From positions 272,449,888 through 272,513,887 of the forward strand of contig CM060964.1 of the NCBI GenBank assembly GCA_030765045.1: DNA of 64,000 nt. The letters are read 5' to 3'. Positions within the stretch are counted from its first letter, which is position 1; each line of letters begins with the position of its first letter. This stretch comes from Tenodera sinensis. Its lineage: Eukaryota; Arthropoda; Insecta; Mantodea; Mantidae. The notes beneath the pieces are model-generated. The model saw only the letters and a program-made list of their open reading frames with translations, did no database searches and was not told the DNA's origin. The position numbers were made by a program, and so were the translations under genes. This document shows positions 33,480 through 45,721 of the stretch, one piece after another.

Positions 33480-34310
33480 GTTTAGTAAAGTAGAGGAATT
33501 ATTGTATTCCACCTAAAAGTTCGACGTCGGGATTTCACCGGAAATATATGTTTTGAGGGCCCCTGAATCCAAAAATTCCATTTTTAGAAAAGTGTGTATG
33601 TCAAACTGTGGACAGCATAACTCAAAAACGGAAAGTCGGTTAAAAGCCAAGTTGGTATTTAAGCTTAATGTGTTTCAAGGGAACACGAAGATTTTGAAGA
33701 AAATTGCTCCACCCTAAACTACCCTTTCCGTGGAAAATTTTCATTTTCTTGAAAATGGCTCTAACGATTTTGATTAAAATGCCATATATTTGAGATATTT
33801 TTATGGCAAATGAAATGTGTATCTTAAATTTTCTGGCTATAGCCCACGAAGTCCCATTTCCTCTGGACGACTTTTGCATAACTGGTAAACCGTAAGAGAT
33901 AGATCAAATCTTACTATACAAAAAAAAAAAAAATGTAGATCTTGCTAAAACACAATTTATGTCTAAATAAATCTTTTTCTAGAGTGAATCATTTTGGAGA
34001 TATTTCTCGTTATTTGTGTAAGTTTTGGAGAACTTATACTTCTGTCAAATGGAACATTGCTATTATTTTTTTTATATGTAAACCATGCAAAGAGAACAGA
34101 ATTTAAAAGCTTTAAAAGATTTGACTCGCTCAAAGCCTGCTGTATTCCCACATTCCCATTACACGTGCAAGAAAACAAGCAATAAGATAATTTGTACAAA
34201 TGTTTATCTAAACTAACACAAAGAAGATAGAAGAATAAGAGTTTGTAAGAATGGTTACTACAAGAGTAGAGAAAGTCACGTGAGTGCAACACATCAGATT
34301 TTTGTCTTGT
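33480..34310 (+). repeat. Family R, copy 4
   Basis: Begins near tagtaaagtagagg and continues through caccctaaactaccctttcc, ggctctaacgattttgat and gctatagcccac to caagagtagagaaagtcacg. Its central simple repeat is nearly absent, which makes it a useful reference for the uninterrupted sequence. Confidence 0.8.
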
Positions 34311-35189
34311 GTTGAATCTATAAACATCAGAGTTGATTAATAACATGGTGCTATAGTTTATAAAATGTAGAATGTAAAGTTAATTTATTTAATCGCCTAA
34401 AGCTTTTTTCTAGGTGGCTCATAAAATTTTAATGTTCCAGAGTGTTGAATTACCTTTTTTTGTAGAATAAGCAGTGTATTAGATGCAGTGCCCAAAAGTT
34501 GAATTACATGAGCAACATGCGAGTGAATAAGAGAATGCTATATAGCTATCACTGCTTCAATTGGTACATACTTATTTAAGTATTTCGGAACAAATAAGTT
34601 TTCGCTGACAGTTTATCCCAGTTTTGTATACCTATGTCCAGCATAGGTAAGTGATTAATCTAGTATATCCAATCCTAGAAGATTTATAGAATTCAGGCTA
34701 TTAATTAAATTGCGGTAATAATGACTGAATATTTTTAAATCCAAAGATTTAGCTGCATTTACATACATATTTAGGCTGATAAAGCAACTATTATATTTAC
34801 AGAATCGTGGATACTTCGACTTGTGCTCACAAATTATTGTTACTAATTCAAATGGTTATATAATACACATATTGTAATATACCCAATCCGGCCTTGGTGT
34901 GCACAGATATCAACATCGTGCTGCACCATAACTTTTGGAGTGAGTGAAAATAGTTTGTTACTACATTGCATATATTATTACTTATTTGATATATTCAAAT
35001 ACTGAACGAGGTGAACAAATACTGAAATTCAACTTCCAAAACATTTAAACACGAGCTTAAATACTTTACTTCCATTTATTATCACATGGTAGTCTGTATT
35101 TTCCATTGCGATGTTTACTGCAGTGAAGTGATGCTTAGGCACTCATCCTCTTAGTCTTGTGTGTGCCTACGTACACTCATTATGGCGTA
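34311..35189. other. Noncoding AT-rich sequence
   Basis: No coding frame or element boundary recognised. Confidence 0.5.
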
Positions 35190-35472
35190 GTGTTCAGTTT
35201 CTAAGAGCAGTGTACAAAAATATAAAAGTGGAAAGGCTCTAGAAATTGGTGCAAAGACAATCATATTAAATGTGTTTAACTTTTTCTTGCAACGTTATGA
35301 AACCCTGGCTGTGAAAGATGTAAGCAAATTGACATCTGAAGCAATCAGTAGATATATCTGTGAATATGTTTCAAATATGAAAATAGAAATGAAACAAACA
35401 GGAACTGTAAAAACCCCTAAAAAGAAAAGGGAAAAGCCATTTAGCATTTTAGGTCAAGCGGACTATGCCTAA
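35190..35472 (+). pseudogene. Possible transposase N-terminal (helix-turn-helix) remnant
   Basis: The plus-strand frame reads KSGKALEIGAKTIILNVFNF ... KDVSKLTSEAISRYI ... TVKTPKKKREKP. This resembles the N-terminal DNA-binding region found upstream of insect Tc1-like/DDE_3 transposases (GKxLxxxAKxIIxNVxxF, then a TxxS-type helix and a TPxKKR tail). It ends at a stop at 35470-35472. No catalytic domain follows. The family assignment is from memory and tentative. Confidence 0.4.
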
Positions 35473-35509
35473 AGCGATTAATTTGTATCATTCCTTCATA
35501 GTGATCTTA

Positions 35510-35703
35510 CCAGATCGTGACATATGGGAAGATGGTGGCCCAAAATCTGAAGGAGCACTCATACGGATCAAAGAAGGGAAGGCTGGTGTGGGGGTTTATG
35601 GGCCAAACTTCAGCTCTTCTAAGGCCCTGGGATCAGTTGCCTCCATCTTTCAGGCGGAAGTACATGCTATTGAAATTTGTGCTCATGAAAAGACCAATGG
35701 CTG
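35510..35703 (+). pseudogene. RNase H domain fragment of a LINE
   Basis: The frame contains GKAGVGVYGPNFSSSKALG and then ASIFQAEVHAIEICA, the first half of a LINE-type RNase H (normally TDGSK, GAGVYG, FQAEVxAI). The first catalytic Asp lies in a mutated region (DIWEDGGPKSEG). It is cut off by the S1 SINE that follows. Confidence 0.6.
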
Positions 35704-35899
35704 CACTGTGGCCGAGCGGTTACACCATTCGCGTACCACCTAGGCGGCCCGGGTTAGATCCCAGGGACCTGCACATGGTATTCATGGTGGACGAAGTGAC
35801 ATCTGGGTGAGTTTAATCCAGGTTCCCCAGATTCCCCAACCACTCATTCCACCAACTGCTCCATTATCACCTTTCCACTCATTGACTAGGTGTTCTGTG
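35704..35899 (+). mobile_element. tRNA-derived SINE, family S1, split by the gypsy element
   Basis: The head tggccgagcggttac with box B gggttagatccc and the S1 body run to the LTR at 35900. Sequence after the right LTR (44791 onwards) could be the remainder. The SINE is therefore older than the gypsy insertion. Confidence 0.7.
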
Positions 35900-36499
35900 T
35901 GAGGCGGAAACCTGCGCCCGCCAATTAAAACCCGCGTACCTAATAATTTGTATATCATTGAAAATCGAATATAGGCTTTACCTTACAACTCGACTGGTGG
36001 GCCGACGGTACAGCGATTACCTCAGGCAGGGAAAGTAACGGTACCGCAAGAAGGCAACAACCCCTGAAAGAAAGGGAACAATAGGGTTGAAAACCCAACG
36101 CTTGAAGACGTACGTGCCTAATTGCAAGGTGAAGCTGGCCAAGCGGAAGGGCCGAGTTGAGAAATACAGTTCTTCGGGAGAGAAAGATACTTGCTTCGTA
36201 GATCTTCAGCGGGATAGACAGACGTGTGCTTTACGCGGATCACGATACTTCATGGTCTTGTGTGTCGGAAGGGGGGCATGAGTAAAGTGAAATAAACATT
36301 AAAAAGAATAGAAGACTTCCATTTATTACCTGGACATTCCTCAGCTGGACAACCCTGAGATAAAGACCTCGTGCTCAAACAAAAACCACACTGTAAAAAG
36401 CCGGAGCAATCAAGAGCACCCACACCTTTCTGACCTACACCTTCCCAAGTAGACCAGAAACATAGTATCCCATGCACGCATCCGAAAAATACCGCACCA
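35900..36499 (+). repeat. Left LTR
   Basis: 600 bp with TG...CA termini, aligned over its full length with 44184-44786. The differences include a 4-bp cgta gap and about 17-20 substitutions. Confidence 0.92.
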
Positions 36500-36502
36500 A
36501 AA

Positions 36503-36516
36503 TGGCACCCAACGTG
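36503..36516 (+). promoter_or_regulatory. Primer-binding site
   Basis: tggcacccaacgtg lies 3 bp after the LTR. A tgg start complementary to a tRNA CCA end and the cccaacgtg core are usual for gypsy-group elements. Confidence 0.8.
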
Positions 36517-36846
36517 TCATAAACTACCCACACCAGCACCCAACTACGTCCAGGAAGACCTCATCAACTTCAGCAGCGACCTGGTCCGAGCTGGATTTCG
36601 CCGCTACACAGGCCGCCGCGCAGAGAAGGACACCGCCTGGGAAGTATCACACCGGACACCACACACATCATTAGTGACCATTCTCAATACCCAGCACGTA
36701 AACGAGGTAAACCGTTCATCACAACAACAACGAGTAAGTATACTTTTATACTCCAGTGACACATCCCGACTCAGAATAGGCAGCCAGTACAAGACTAATT
36801 ATACAGTTGTATGAAATTAAGAAACGGAAAAATAATAAGCGTTAAC

Positions 36847-38547
36847 ATGGCGGAACAACAGGCCCAAGAACAACAAACACTTCCGTAGAGGAAATTTCTC
36901 CTGAAACTGCACCCAGCCTCACAACTATGATGCAACAGATGCTTCAGCAGTTCCAGAATTTGGAAAGTAGATTAGCAGAACAGAGTACACAGTTAGACAA
37001 CAAAATAACCGCTCAAGGAGCGCAACTTCAAAGTAGCTTAATAGAACAGAGTACACAGTTAGACAACAAAATAACCGCTCAAGGAGCGCAACTTCAACGT
37101 AGATTAACAGAACAGGGTACCAACCTATAAATTAAAATTGTGGAAAACCTACAACAATACCTAAATTCACAATTAGGGCAGCACCAGGAAACATTATAAA
37201 AACATATAGAACTACAAAAACAAGCCCTGGATAGCATCTGCCTAAGCCAAAGCAGAACTGAAGCAGAATTCCTAAACTTACGCACAGAAGTGCATGACAC
37301 GCAAAAGGAATTAGAAAATATTAAAGACCATGTTAATCGTGTCTCGACTACTAGCAATAAGTTGCATGCAGAACTGAGCGAGGAGCTGCACTCCACCTGT
37401 GTGACATTGGAAAAGCGGCAGCAAAGTGCCGAAGCGAGAACGCAAGCCAAACTTTCTGAAGTAAGAAAAGTTATACAGACGCAACAAAATGAACAGAGAC
37501 ATGAACTCACAAAAATGCAAGATATAATAACACAGGCAGCAGCGGCTCATCGCTCAACACTTACATCTGTAGAACACGACGCGCAAGAAATGGCAGTGCT
37601 CAAAGAAGCCATAAATGGGCTCAACATAACAAGGAGAAACCAATCTCAACAAACGTACACTGCCACTTCTAGTACGAGCCAGGGGATGTTGAACGCGCGT
37701 TCTGCGGCGTCTACAACATCGCCTGCAGAATCGTGTAGTAGTATAAGTCCGGAGAGCACACAGACCCATTGCGTGACACATGGTTTCCCCAACCACTACC
37801 ATCTATTGAACGAAATTGCAGTACCCACTTTTAACGACGTGAGAGACAATGCTAAGCGGTATGTAATGGACCTCGAGTCATACTTCCACCTAAAAGCTAT
37901 CCCAGAATCGTTTAAAATGATAATAGTGAAGAAAGGCCTACAAGGACGATCACTCACTTGGTTTAGGTTAGCGGTAGGCGACCATGCCACATACGCGGAT
38001 TTTAAACATCATTTCCTCGCCAAATACTGGAATAGCGCAACTCAGTACGCGGTACGTACAAAAATTAACAACGGAAAATTCGATGCACGCGCAAAATCCA
38101 TGGTGGAGTATTTCCTAGACCTTGCCCAACAGAGCCATCTACTGGACCCTCCAATGGAAGAACAAGAGTTCATTTCTCTTGTCATAAGGCACTTTCCGGA
38201 ACAGATAAAGAACCACCGCATTGTCGCCCGACCCAACAGCATAGCCGGAACGCTGGATTTATTAACAGCATTAGCGCCACATATGTCTGAATCGAACTCG
38301 GTCCCGCGAAATGAGGTCCCACACAATTAACACATTTTTAGTGGGACGAGGGCAAGAGCCAACTACAATGAGCGCCGATATGACCAGGGTCACACCCGGG
38401 AACGCTATCGAGAACAGGCACCCTCATCCGATTCCCGGAATGACCACAGACACCACCAACAGCGTTCACCCCGAGAAAACCCCCATCACGGATACCAGAG
38501 ACAACGGCACCAACATATTAATTATGTGCAAATTCGGGGACAACGAC
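36847..38547 (+). pseudogene. Gag of the gypsy element (broken)
   Basis: The first ATG (36847) meets a stop after 12 codons. A second frame (36927-37130) holds two near-identical heptad-rich repeats (QSTQLDNKITAQGAQL). The main open part (37290-38330) has a coiled coil and then a Retrotrans_gag-type domain (MDLESYFHLKAIPE, GLQGRSLTWFRLA, FKHHFLAKYW, DLAQQSHLLDPP). After its stop an Arg/His-rich tail continues in another frame until the S4 SINE at 38548. Gag forms the particle. At least three stops or frameshifts make this copy non-functional. Confidence 0.8.
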
Positions 38548-38690
38548 TTTTTTTCCTAATTTAACGACGCTGTCAATTGCCAGGATCACATCAGCACACT
38601 TAAAAACCATCGGGCTGGGCCGGGTTTGAACCCGCGACCTTGGGATCACTAGGCCAGGGTCTAACCAACAGGGCCACCCAGACCAACAGG
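38548..38690 (-). mobile_element. tRNA-derived SINE, family S4, inside the gypsy element
   Basis: Flanked by the perfect 12-bp TSD ggggacaacgac (38536-38547, 38691-38702). On the minus strand it has box A-like tggccctgttggttag, box B gggttcaaacccgg, and ends in cgtcgttaaattagg plus an A-rich tail. A longer copy is at 46846-47064. Confidence 0.85.
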
Positions 38691-39261
38691 GGGGACAACG
38701 ACGACGAACAAACGACACCGACAGATACCAGAACAAACATACCACACACCAAAGGCAGTACACGAGTAGCCCGCCCCGGGAAACCCCTCAGGGAGCCAGT
38801 GACAGAATGATGTGTACAACGGCGCTGAAAACAGGCACAACATGGCGGATTTCAATATGTACGGAGGCAAAAACCATGAGAACTATAACGCCACCCAATG
38901 GCACAACACCACCGATAGACCGCAACCCGCAACATATGCACACAGCCAAGGCGCCATAAGCCGACAAAAATGGTTTGGCGGTTCACCATTCGTGCCGTCC
39001 GAGAATGCTACGTCAGGTGACGGAGCCACGGCGCAAAATGGTAATCCGGTCTTTAACAATTTGGGAAACTAGAACCGGGTTAGATGAGGTTCCCGATTCC
39101 AACAACCAGGCATATTTTCAACGAAGGGAACAATAACAAAGTGTCAATGCTTAACGTACAAAACACGGAAGTAACCAACCACAACAATGCAAGAGGCAAG
39201 GCTGAAATGAAAAACAATTCAGGAAATCGCGGAAACGCCACAAGTAGATATCATAATCCAA

Positions 39262-39978
39262 AATGAAACTTTTTTCGCCACCCTAGACACGGGGGCAACA
39301 GGATCAGTGTGTAGCCAGCAATTCTTTAACCATCTAACCACGAAAGGGCTAAAATTACAGACACTTCCAACGAAAAACGTATATGCGTTGCTAGCCATAG
39401 GCAGAAAAAGACAAAGGATTCAGAAACAGGTCATGATTGCATTTACAATGGGCGGAGAGTACATGGAATTTATCTTCCTAATAATTCCACACCTCGCTGT
39501 ACAGATACTCTTTGGTAGTGATTTCTTTGACTCTTGGCAAGCTCGTATCAATTACGACAGCAAAATATTCACAGTAACGCGGGAAAATAGGGAGGTCATT
39601 GTACCTTTCGCTCAGCTGACTGGGGAAGGGCCACAGCTGACTGAAGGCGAACTTCAGTTGGAAAGGGAACAATTCTTCGTTCAAATGGTTCAGGTAAATG
39701 AGGGAATATTTTTGGCACACCTCCAAGTTAGGGAGATGGAGACAGACGATGAAAGCGACGTTTTTAACTGCGAAAATGTTAGGTACGTGGAAGCGCGTAC
39801 GGAAGTAAAAACGAGTTATACACCCCTCACGGTAAAAACCGGTTCACTTAATGTGCAAACGCACAGACTGAATGAAGCGTCAGAAATACAATCTCTTGCA
39901 CCAACCCAAATGATACCTGAAAGCTGTGACCATATTCGCAGAAATATTGAGAGAAGGCGAATGAAATCCCACACTTAA
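39262..39978 (+). pseudogene. Aspartic protease region of the gypsy element
   Basis: The active-site motif DTGAT is at 39286-39300, preceded by FFATL. Downstream HLAVQILFGSDFFDSW fits the conserved ILG/DFF part of retropepsins. The frame is open to 39978. It would normally process Gag-Pol. It is separated from gag by the SINE and from RT by a stop and a short gap, so it cannot be made as one polyprotein. Confidence 0.75.
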
Positions 39979-40010
39979 ATAACAAAAATAGACAGAAACT
40001 TTTTGACGTC

Positions 40011-41695
40011 TTGTGGAAAAACCGTTCGGTATTTACTGACAGGACGGGTTTATGCACCTCATTCCAATACGAATTCCAGATTAAACAAGCAACACCGTGG
40101 CGATATAAATGCCGAAACATTCCGCTAGACCTTAGACCTGCTGTAGATGAAGCCATTAATGAAATGATGGAGCAGAATATCATACAAATTTCGAACACAC
40201 CCTTCCTGAACCCACTCTGCATAGTGAGAAAAGCAAATGGTAAAGTCCGTATTACAGTTGACGCGAGACACCTAAACCAATACATCGTACCGGACAATTT
40301 CCGAACTATAGTCATAGACCAAGTGCTTGCCAGCATAGGCCGAAAAAATGGTTTTCCTCAATCGACCTTGCCAATTCCAATCTACAGATTCCACTGCAGG
40401 AAAACTTGAGAAAATACACAGGATTTTTATATCAAGGACATATATTTGAATATACACGATTGGCCTTTGGTTTATCAGTCAGTGGTAGCGGCTTTCTTAG
40501 AGCCATGTGTGCAATTTTTGGCGATGCCACCCAAAAGTTTCTAACACAATACGTATATGACTTCCTTGTCCACGACGAAAGCATAGAGGAACACATACAA
40601 CACTTGGACTTCGTTATTACAAAATTACGCCAAAATGGCCTAACACTAAATTTGCAAAGAACAACATTTTTTCAGGAAGAAGTGAAATTTTTGGGCTACG
40701 TCATTTCTAGAGAGGACGCATCACCAGACCAAGAGAGAATTAGAATAATTAAAGAAATTCCAGCGCCTAAGAACGTTAAACAGCTTCGCCGCGTATTAAG
40801 CATTTTCCAATATGAAGCCCGATTCCTGGTGAATTACGCTAAAGAAGTAGCGCCCTTGAGAGAACTACTTAAGAAGAATGTACGGTGGCAATGGTCCAGC
40901 ATCCAACAACTAGCTTTCGATAGAGTTAAAGAGCTATTTGGTCAAGCTATTTTCCTTGCATGCCCTCAAATGGATAGACCATTTTATATCTACACAGACG
41001 CCGCCATTTCTGGTTTCGGAGCAATTCTATGCCAATACGATGACCAGGGTCAACAATACATTATCAGTACTGCGTCAAGGAACCTGACCAACACTGAGAA
41101 GGTCGCTTGTGTCACAGAACAAGAGATAGCAGCCATATTCTTCGCGCTACAAAAATTTAGGCACTACATTTTCAATTGCAAAATTGTCATCTTCACCGAT
41201 CACGTAAGTCTATCCTTTATTAAGAACTGCAAATTGACCAGTTCAAAGATATCCCGGTACGTCCATGAAATCATGTCGTATGACGTCACCATCACCCATA
41301 TTCCGGGGAACCAGAACATTTTCGCCGATACGCTGTCAAGAATAAGCACCAAGGGCGAACTACCAGAAAGACAGGGTAACACACAGCGTGAAGTCCACGT
41401 TCTAAAACTGGACCTCCACCTTAACAAAGTACTATTAAAACAGGTCAAAAACATAACGAAATTACAACACGAGGATGACAAACTCGCCGAGTTACTCATG
41501 AAAGCACCCGAAATCCAAGCGGAAACACAGGGAACTATAGGCAAACGGAACGGCACCTTATACAAACTGCAAGGCAGGAACCAGCCAACATGGCGGACAT
41601 ATGCACCTCGCTCGCTAGAGAACTTAATTATCGATGCTTTTCATGTAGCCCTTATCCACGCTGGATCAGAAAAAAACATGTCTCACCATAGGTGA
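40011..41695 (+). pseudogene. Reverse transcriptase and RNase H of the gypsy element
   Basis: The RT starts in frame 40011-40409 (DEAINEMMEQNIIQIS, NPLCIVRKANGKVRITVD) and is shifted into the frame 40406-41695 (LAFGLSVSGSGF, FLGYVIS). The catalytic box that is normally YVDD reads YVYD: the codon at 40556-40558 is tat, so one metal-binding Asp is lost. RNase H follows (YIYTDAAISGFGAIL, EQEIAAIFFAL, IVIFTDHVSL, NIFADTLSR). The frame ends as the integrase zinc-binding domain begins. Confidence 0.85.
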
Positions 41696-41743
41696 ACATT
41701 TATATATACCTCGCCTTCATCACAAGGTCCGACAACACATCTC

Positions 41744-41984
41744 GTGTGTGTGTGTAGTGTTTAACGCCCGCTTTTACTACTACGGAACCACAGGCGGTGA
41801 CACTGATGATACATGGAATGAAGATGGAGCACCGGTGGAATGAGATGGCGGGGGAAACCGGAGAACCCGGAGAAAACCCGTCCAGACGCCGCTTCCTCCA
41901 CCACGAATACCACATGCGGGTCCCTGGGATCGAACCCGGGCCGCCTAGGTGGTAGGCGCTAACAGCTCGGCCACGGCGCCGCCC
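41744..41984 (-). mobile_element. tRNA-derived SINE, family S1, in the integrase zinc domain
   Basis: Perfect 11-bp TSD caacacatctc (41733-41743, 41985-41995). Full-length S1 copy with a (GT)n-modified tail. It splits the His pair from the Cys pair of the gypsy integrase HHCC domain. Confidence 0.9.
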
Positions 41985-41999
41985 CAACACATCTCAGCG

Positions 42000-42924
42000 T
42001 GCGAACTATGTCAGAAAGCAAAAACCGCTGAACGTTAAATACGACACGCCACCAATATCTATTATACGTGACAAACCGCTCGCTTTAGTGACATTGGACG
42101 CACATGGTCCATTACCTGCGGGAACCGCAGGCTTGAAATACATCTTTGTGTTAGTCGACGTTTTCACCAAATTTGTAAAACTGTATCCCATGAAAAAATT
42201 GACAAGCGCTGCATGCGCGGCCAAAATCATGGAGGACTTCGTCCCCAAATATGGTAAAATGGACGCCATCTTGGCAGATAATGCATCTGTTCATAAAGGT
42301 AAAAACTTCGTCAACAAAATCAAGGCAGCGGGGATTAAAATTTACCACTCTACGGCATACCACCCTCAGGTAAACCCATGTGAACGAACAATGAGAGATT
42401 TATCCATCTTCCTTCGCATGGTGTCCCATCGCAAACAAACTTCATGGGTACCAAAAATACCCATGATCGAACGCATACTAAACAATACGATTAACCAAAA
42501 CACTGGCTACGCACCTATAGTACTCCATACGGGACAGCAGCCGGAAGCAATAATCCCAGGCTTACCGACGTCAATCAGCATACAGCAAGAAACCGAAATG
42601 TAGAAAATAAAGAAAGCATACGAACGATTGGTAAAACGCGCGGAAATACGCCACAAGAAGAAACGACGTCATAAGCACCAGTGGAAGCCAAAAGTGGGAG
42701 AAAAAGTCCTAGTGCGGGCACACCACAAGTCATCATTATTGAATAAAACGTCGCTGAAATTACATCTATTGTGGCAAGGTCCCGTAGTGATAGTTAACGA
42801 ACTGACCGATCGATCGTTCGAAGTAGCAGATATTAGAACACAAAAAGTTGTAGGCAGATATAATCTAGCGCTCCTGCGACCATTCAAACAAATAGAGAAT
42901 GCAACAAACGAATCCATTATATGA
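42000..42924 (+). pseudogene. Integrase of the gypsy element
   Basis: Just after the SINE comes the CELC half of the HHCC zinc domain. The catalytic core (42088-42603) has the first Asp in TLDAHGPLPAG, the second in ILADNASVH and a Glu in HPQVNPCER. The frame then meets a TAG at 42601-42603. A basic C-terminal region follows in the same phase (KKKRRHKHQWKPKVGEKVL, LWQGPVVIV), which resembles the GPY/F-type end of gypsy integrases. Integrase would insert the cDNA. The SINE and the stop make it defective. Confidence 0.85.
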
Positions 42925-43696
42925 CGCAGCGATGACCTTGCTTCATCAAAGTATTTTAAGTAAATATACCCACTATCGTAGGATATCAGTGACGTCACAC
43001 ATTCAGTTCAGCATTATTCCCTTTTACTAACCCTAATAATAAAACCTGACGTCATGAGTGGGTCAAACCATTAGTATTGTTAAAGAGTGTGTTGAATAGG
43101 CTATAAGTACCTGTAGATAGTAGAAATAGAATTTCTGAGTGACAATAATAATAAACCCACAGAAGATAGGTAGTACATTATGTAAATCCAAGGGAGACAG
43201 TGAAATTGTATATATTTATATTGAGGTCAGAAAACACTCAACTGGATGTTAAGAGAACAAGGCAGTATGCATAGTCGCCACCGTTGACAAAATGGCCGTG
43301 CTCCCGGCTTTACTAGTAAATATATGAAATAAGATGGGATAAGATAATAGTAACACAAAGGGAAATGTATATACAATATAATGTATGTTAAACCCACACA
43401 TAGTGTAAGTTAAGGCGTGTGAAGAGGCATGAGGTGCGCGAAATAGTGGACATGCCATATTCGTAAGATTGGAAGTGAAATGCCACGAGTGTACCACAAA
43501 AAGTGTCCTCAGCAGTTTCCTGGTGCACAAAAACTGTCATTGTATCAGAGAAAACAGTACCCCAAAACATATGACAGTAATATCTGTATATACGTATATC
43601 ACCAAAGTGTAACAATTTTAGCGTTAAGGCATTGCAGTATTGTGTAACTCCAATTACATGCACAATTTGATGTACTATTTAATAGGATAAGATGTT

Positions 43697-43913
43697 GTTG
43701 TTGTAGTGTTTAACGCCCGCTTTTACTACTACGGCACCGCAGGCGGTGACACTGATGGTACATGGAATGAAGATGGAGCACCGGTGGAATGAGATGGCGG
43801 GGGAAACCGGAGCACCCGGAGAAAACCCGCCCTGACGCCGCTTCGTCCACCACGAATACCACATGCGGATCCCTGGGATCGAACCCGGGCCGCCTAGGTG
43901 GTAGGCGAGCGCG
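43697..43913 (-). mobile_element. tRNA-derived SINE, family S1, 5'-truncated
   Basis: Perfect 13-bp TSD aggataagatgtt (43684-43696, 43914-43926). The element stops within the tRNA head (gcgctcgcctaccacc), so box A is missing. It was truncated on insertion and cannot be transcribed from its own pol III promoter. Confidence 0.9.
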
Positions 43914-44032
43914 AGGATAAGATGTTTTGTATATTTTGAAAATTCTTAAAATGTATCAAGGGTCAATTTTTTTAATATAACATGTATGTTATAATTAGAA
44001 TACCTCGCCTGACACACAAGATGGAACCCGAA

Positions 44033-44036
<4 letters not shown>

Positions 44037-44079
<43 letters not shown>
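44037..44079 (+). repeat. Poly(A) tract, 43 nt
   Basis: A pure A run between integrase and the right LTR. It may be the tail of a further small retroposed insert, but no body is recognised. Confidence 0.8.
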
Positions 44080-44081
<2 letters not shown>

Positions 44082-44183
44082 AACGTTTATCGTCTGTGTA
44101 CGCAGATTGCTAGTGGGACTGTCGAAGAAATTTTCGATTTTTCCTTAAAAAAAAATTATCGGAAAATTCCTCCGAAGGGCATA

Positions 44184-44786
44184 TGAGGCGGAAACCCGCG
44201 CCCGCCAATTAAAACCCGCGTACCTACGTAATAATTTGTATATCATAGAAAATCGAATATAGGCTTTACCTTACAACTCGACTGGTGGGCCGACGGTACA
44301 GCGATTACCTCAGGCAGGGAAAGTAACGGTACCGCAAGAAGGCAACAACCCCTGAAAGAAAGGGAACAATAGGGTTGAAAACCCAACGCTTGAAGACGTA
44401 CGTGCCTAATTGCAAGGTGAAGCTGGCCAAGCGGAAGGGCCGAGTTGAGAAATACAGTTCTTCGGGAGAGAAAGACACTTGCTTGGCAGATCTACAGCAG
44501 GATAGACAGACGTGTGCTTTACGCGGATCACGATACTTCATGGTCTTGTGTGTCGGAAGGGGGGCATGAGTTAAGTGAAATAAACATTAAAAGGAATAGA
44601 AGACTTCAATTTATTACCTGGACATTCCTCGGCTGGACAACCCTGAGATAAAGACCTCGTGCTCAAACAAAAATCACACTGTAAAAAGCCGGAGCAATCA
44701 AGAGCACCCACACCTTTCTGACCTACACCTTCCCAAGTAGATCAGAAATATAGTATCCCATACACGCATCCTAAAATACCGCACCA
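44184..44786 (+). repeat. Right LTR
   Basis: 603 bp, aligned with 35900-36499. It is preceded by a short purine run (gaaggg) as a weak polypurine tract and followed by TSD tgtg. Confidence 0.92.
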
Positions 44787-44991
44787 TGTGTCATTAGGTC
44801 ACTAGCATGCTAACCACATAGACAGTCCAAGTTTTCGCTTTGTACATTTCTATTTGTTATGTTTCATTTGTCTGTATTTCTTTGTTTTTCCTGGCCTGTG
44901 TTCACGTTGCCATAGTAAATTACCACATGAAATCTGGTTTTTCAACACTCAAAATTCCCTGATGTATCTATATTTCCTGAGACATTGCACG

Positions 44992-45312
44992 ATGGGCAAG
45001 CCCAAAGACAAATATAAAAGAACATTCAAAATTAACTCTAACAAAAAGAAGCAAGGCTTGCTCTCAATACTCATTAGCATGAAAAAGGAAATGGTGGAGT
45101 TACCGACACAGAAAAGTTTGCCTGAATGGCAGGGTAAGTCACAGGACGGGCCGGGGGAGGTAGCCAGAGACCTTCAAAGGTCCGGTACCTTGAAATTTGT
45201 GGATGCTACTTCTCATGAGAAGACAGAAGACGCCCCTGGTCAAGAAGGAACAGAAGTTGTTCACGAAGGACAAGGAGGACCTGATGGCGATGAATCAGAA
45301 GCAACTAACTGA
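44992..45312 (+). CDS. Small hypothetical ORF, lysine- then Glu/Gly-rich
   Basis: From the ATG at 44992 the frame gives about 106 residues. It has a basic start (MGKPKDKYKRTFKINSNKKK) and an acidic, Gly/Glu-rich C-terminus (EGQGGPDGDESEATN). No domain is recognised. The last ~35 bp and the following 3' sequence are duplicated (45278-45390 and 45391-45500), and an aataaa lies near 45497. It could be a retroposed or decayed gene end. Confidence 0.25.
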   Translation: MGKPKDKYKRTFKINSNKKKQGLLSILISMKKEMVELPTQKSLPEWQGKSQDGPGEVARDLQRSGTLKFVDATSHEKTEDAPGQEGTEVVHEGQGGPDGDESEATN

Positions 45313-45505
45313 TGTACTAGCTAAACCTGTTTAGAAATTGGTATAGGCTGCCTTTTAAATTGCACGAAAAAGATTTTGCCAGGAGGAGGACCTGATGGTG
45401 ATGAATCAGAAGCAACTATATGATGTACCAGCTAAACCTGTCTAGAAATTGGTATAGGCTGCCTTATAAATTGTACTAGAAAGATTTTGTCACTTAAATA
45501 AACAT
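45278..45505 (+). repeat. ~112-bp imperfect tandem duplication
   Basis: Both units contain gatgaatcagaagcaacta, ctagaaattggtataggctg-type sequence and agattttg. Confidence 0.8.
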
Positions 45506-45721
45506 CTGGCTAAACTATTTTACTTATTCTGTATCTGATTACCCTCCCTTTACACAAGACTTACACCCCCTAGGACTTACAAGCCTGTGCCTAGGGTCAG
45601 ATGCCTGTCGGGAAGCAGAGGAACCTATGGGCCGGACAGAGTGAAGACCTGGAAGAGGTTGGTCAGCCAAGCACCGGGTATGATGAGGAAGAGGATGACA
45701 TGAAATCCAGGTGAAATTAAT

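Larger units (their letters stand above)
35900..44786 (+). mobile_element. Ty3/gypsy LTR retrotransposon, defective
   Basis: Two ~600-bp LTRs (starting tgaggcgg, ending gcacca) are flanked by the 4-bp TSD tgtg (35896-35899, 44787-44790). A PBS follows the left LTR. Gag, protease, RT, RNase H and integrase occur in gypsy order. The copy carries frameshifts, stops, an RT active-site substitution and three SINE insertions. The LTRs differ at roughly 3% of sites by eye, which points to moderate age. No envelope-like frame is seen between integrase and the right LTR. Confidence 0.93.
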
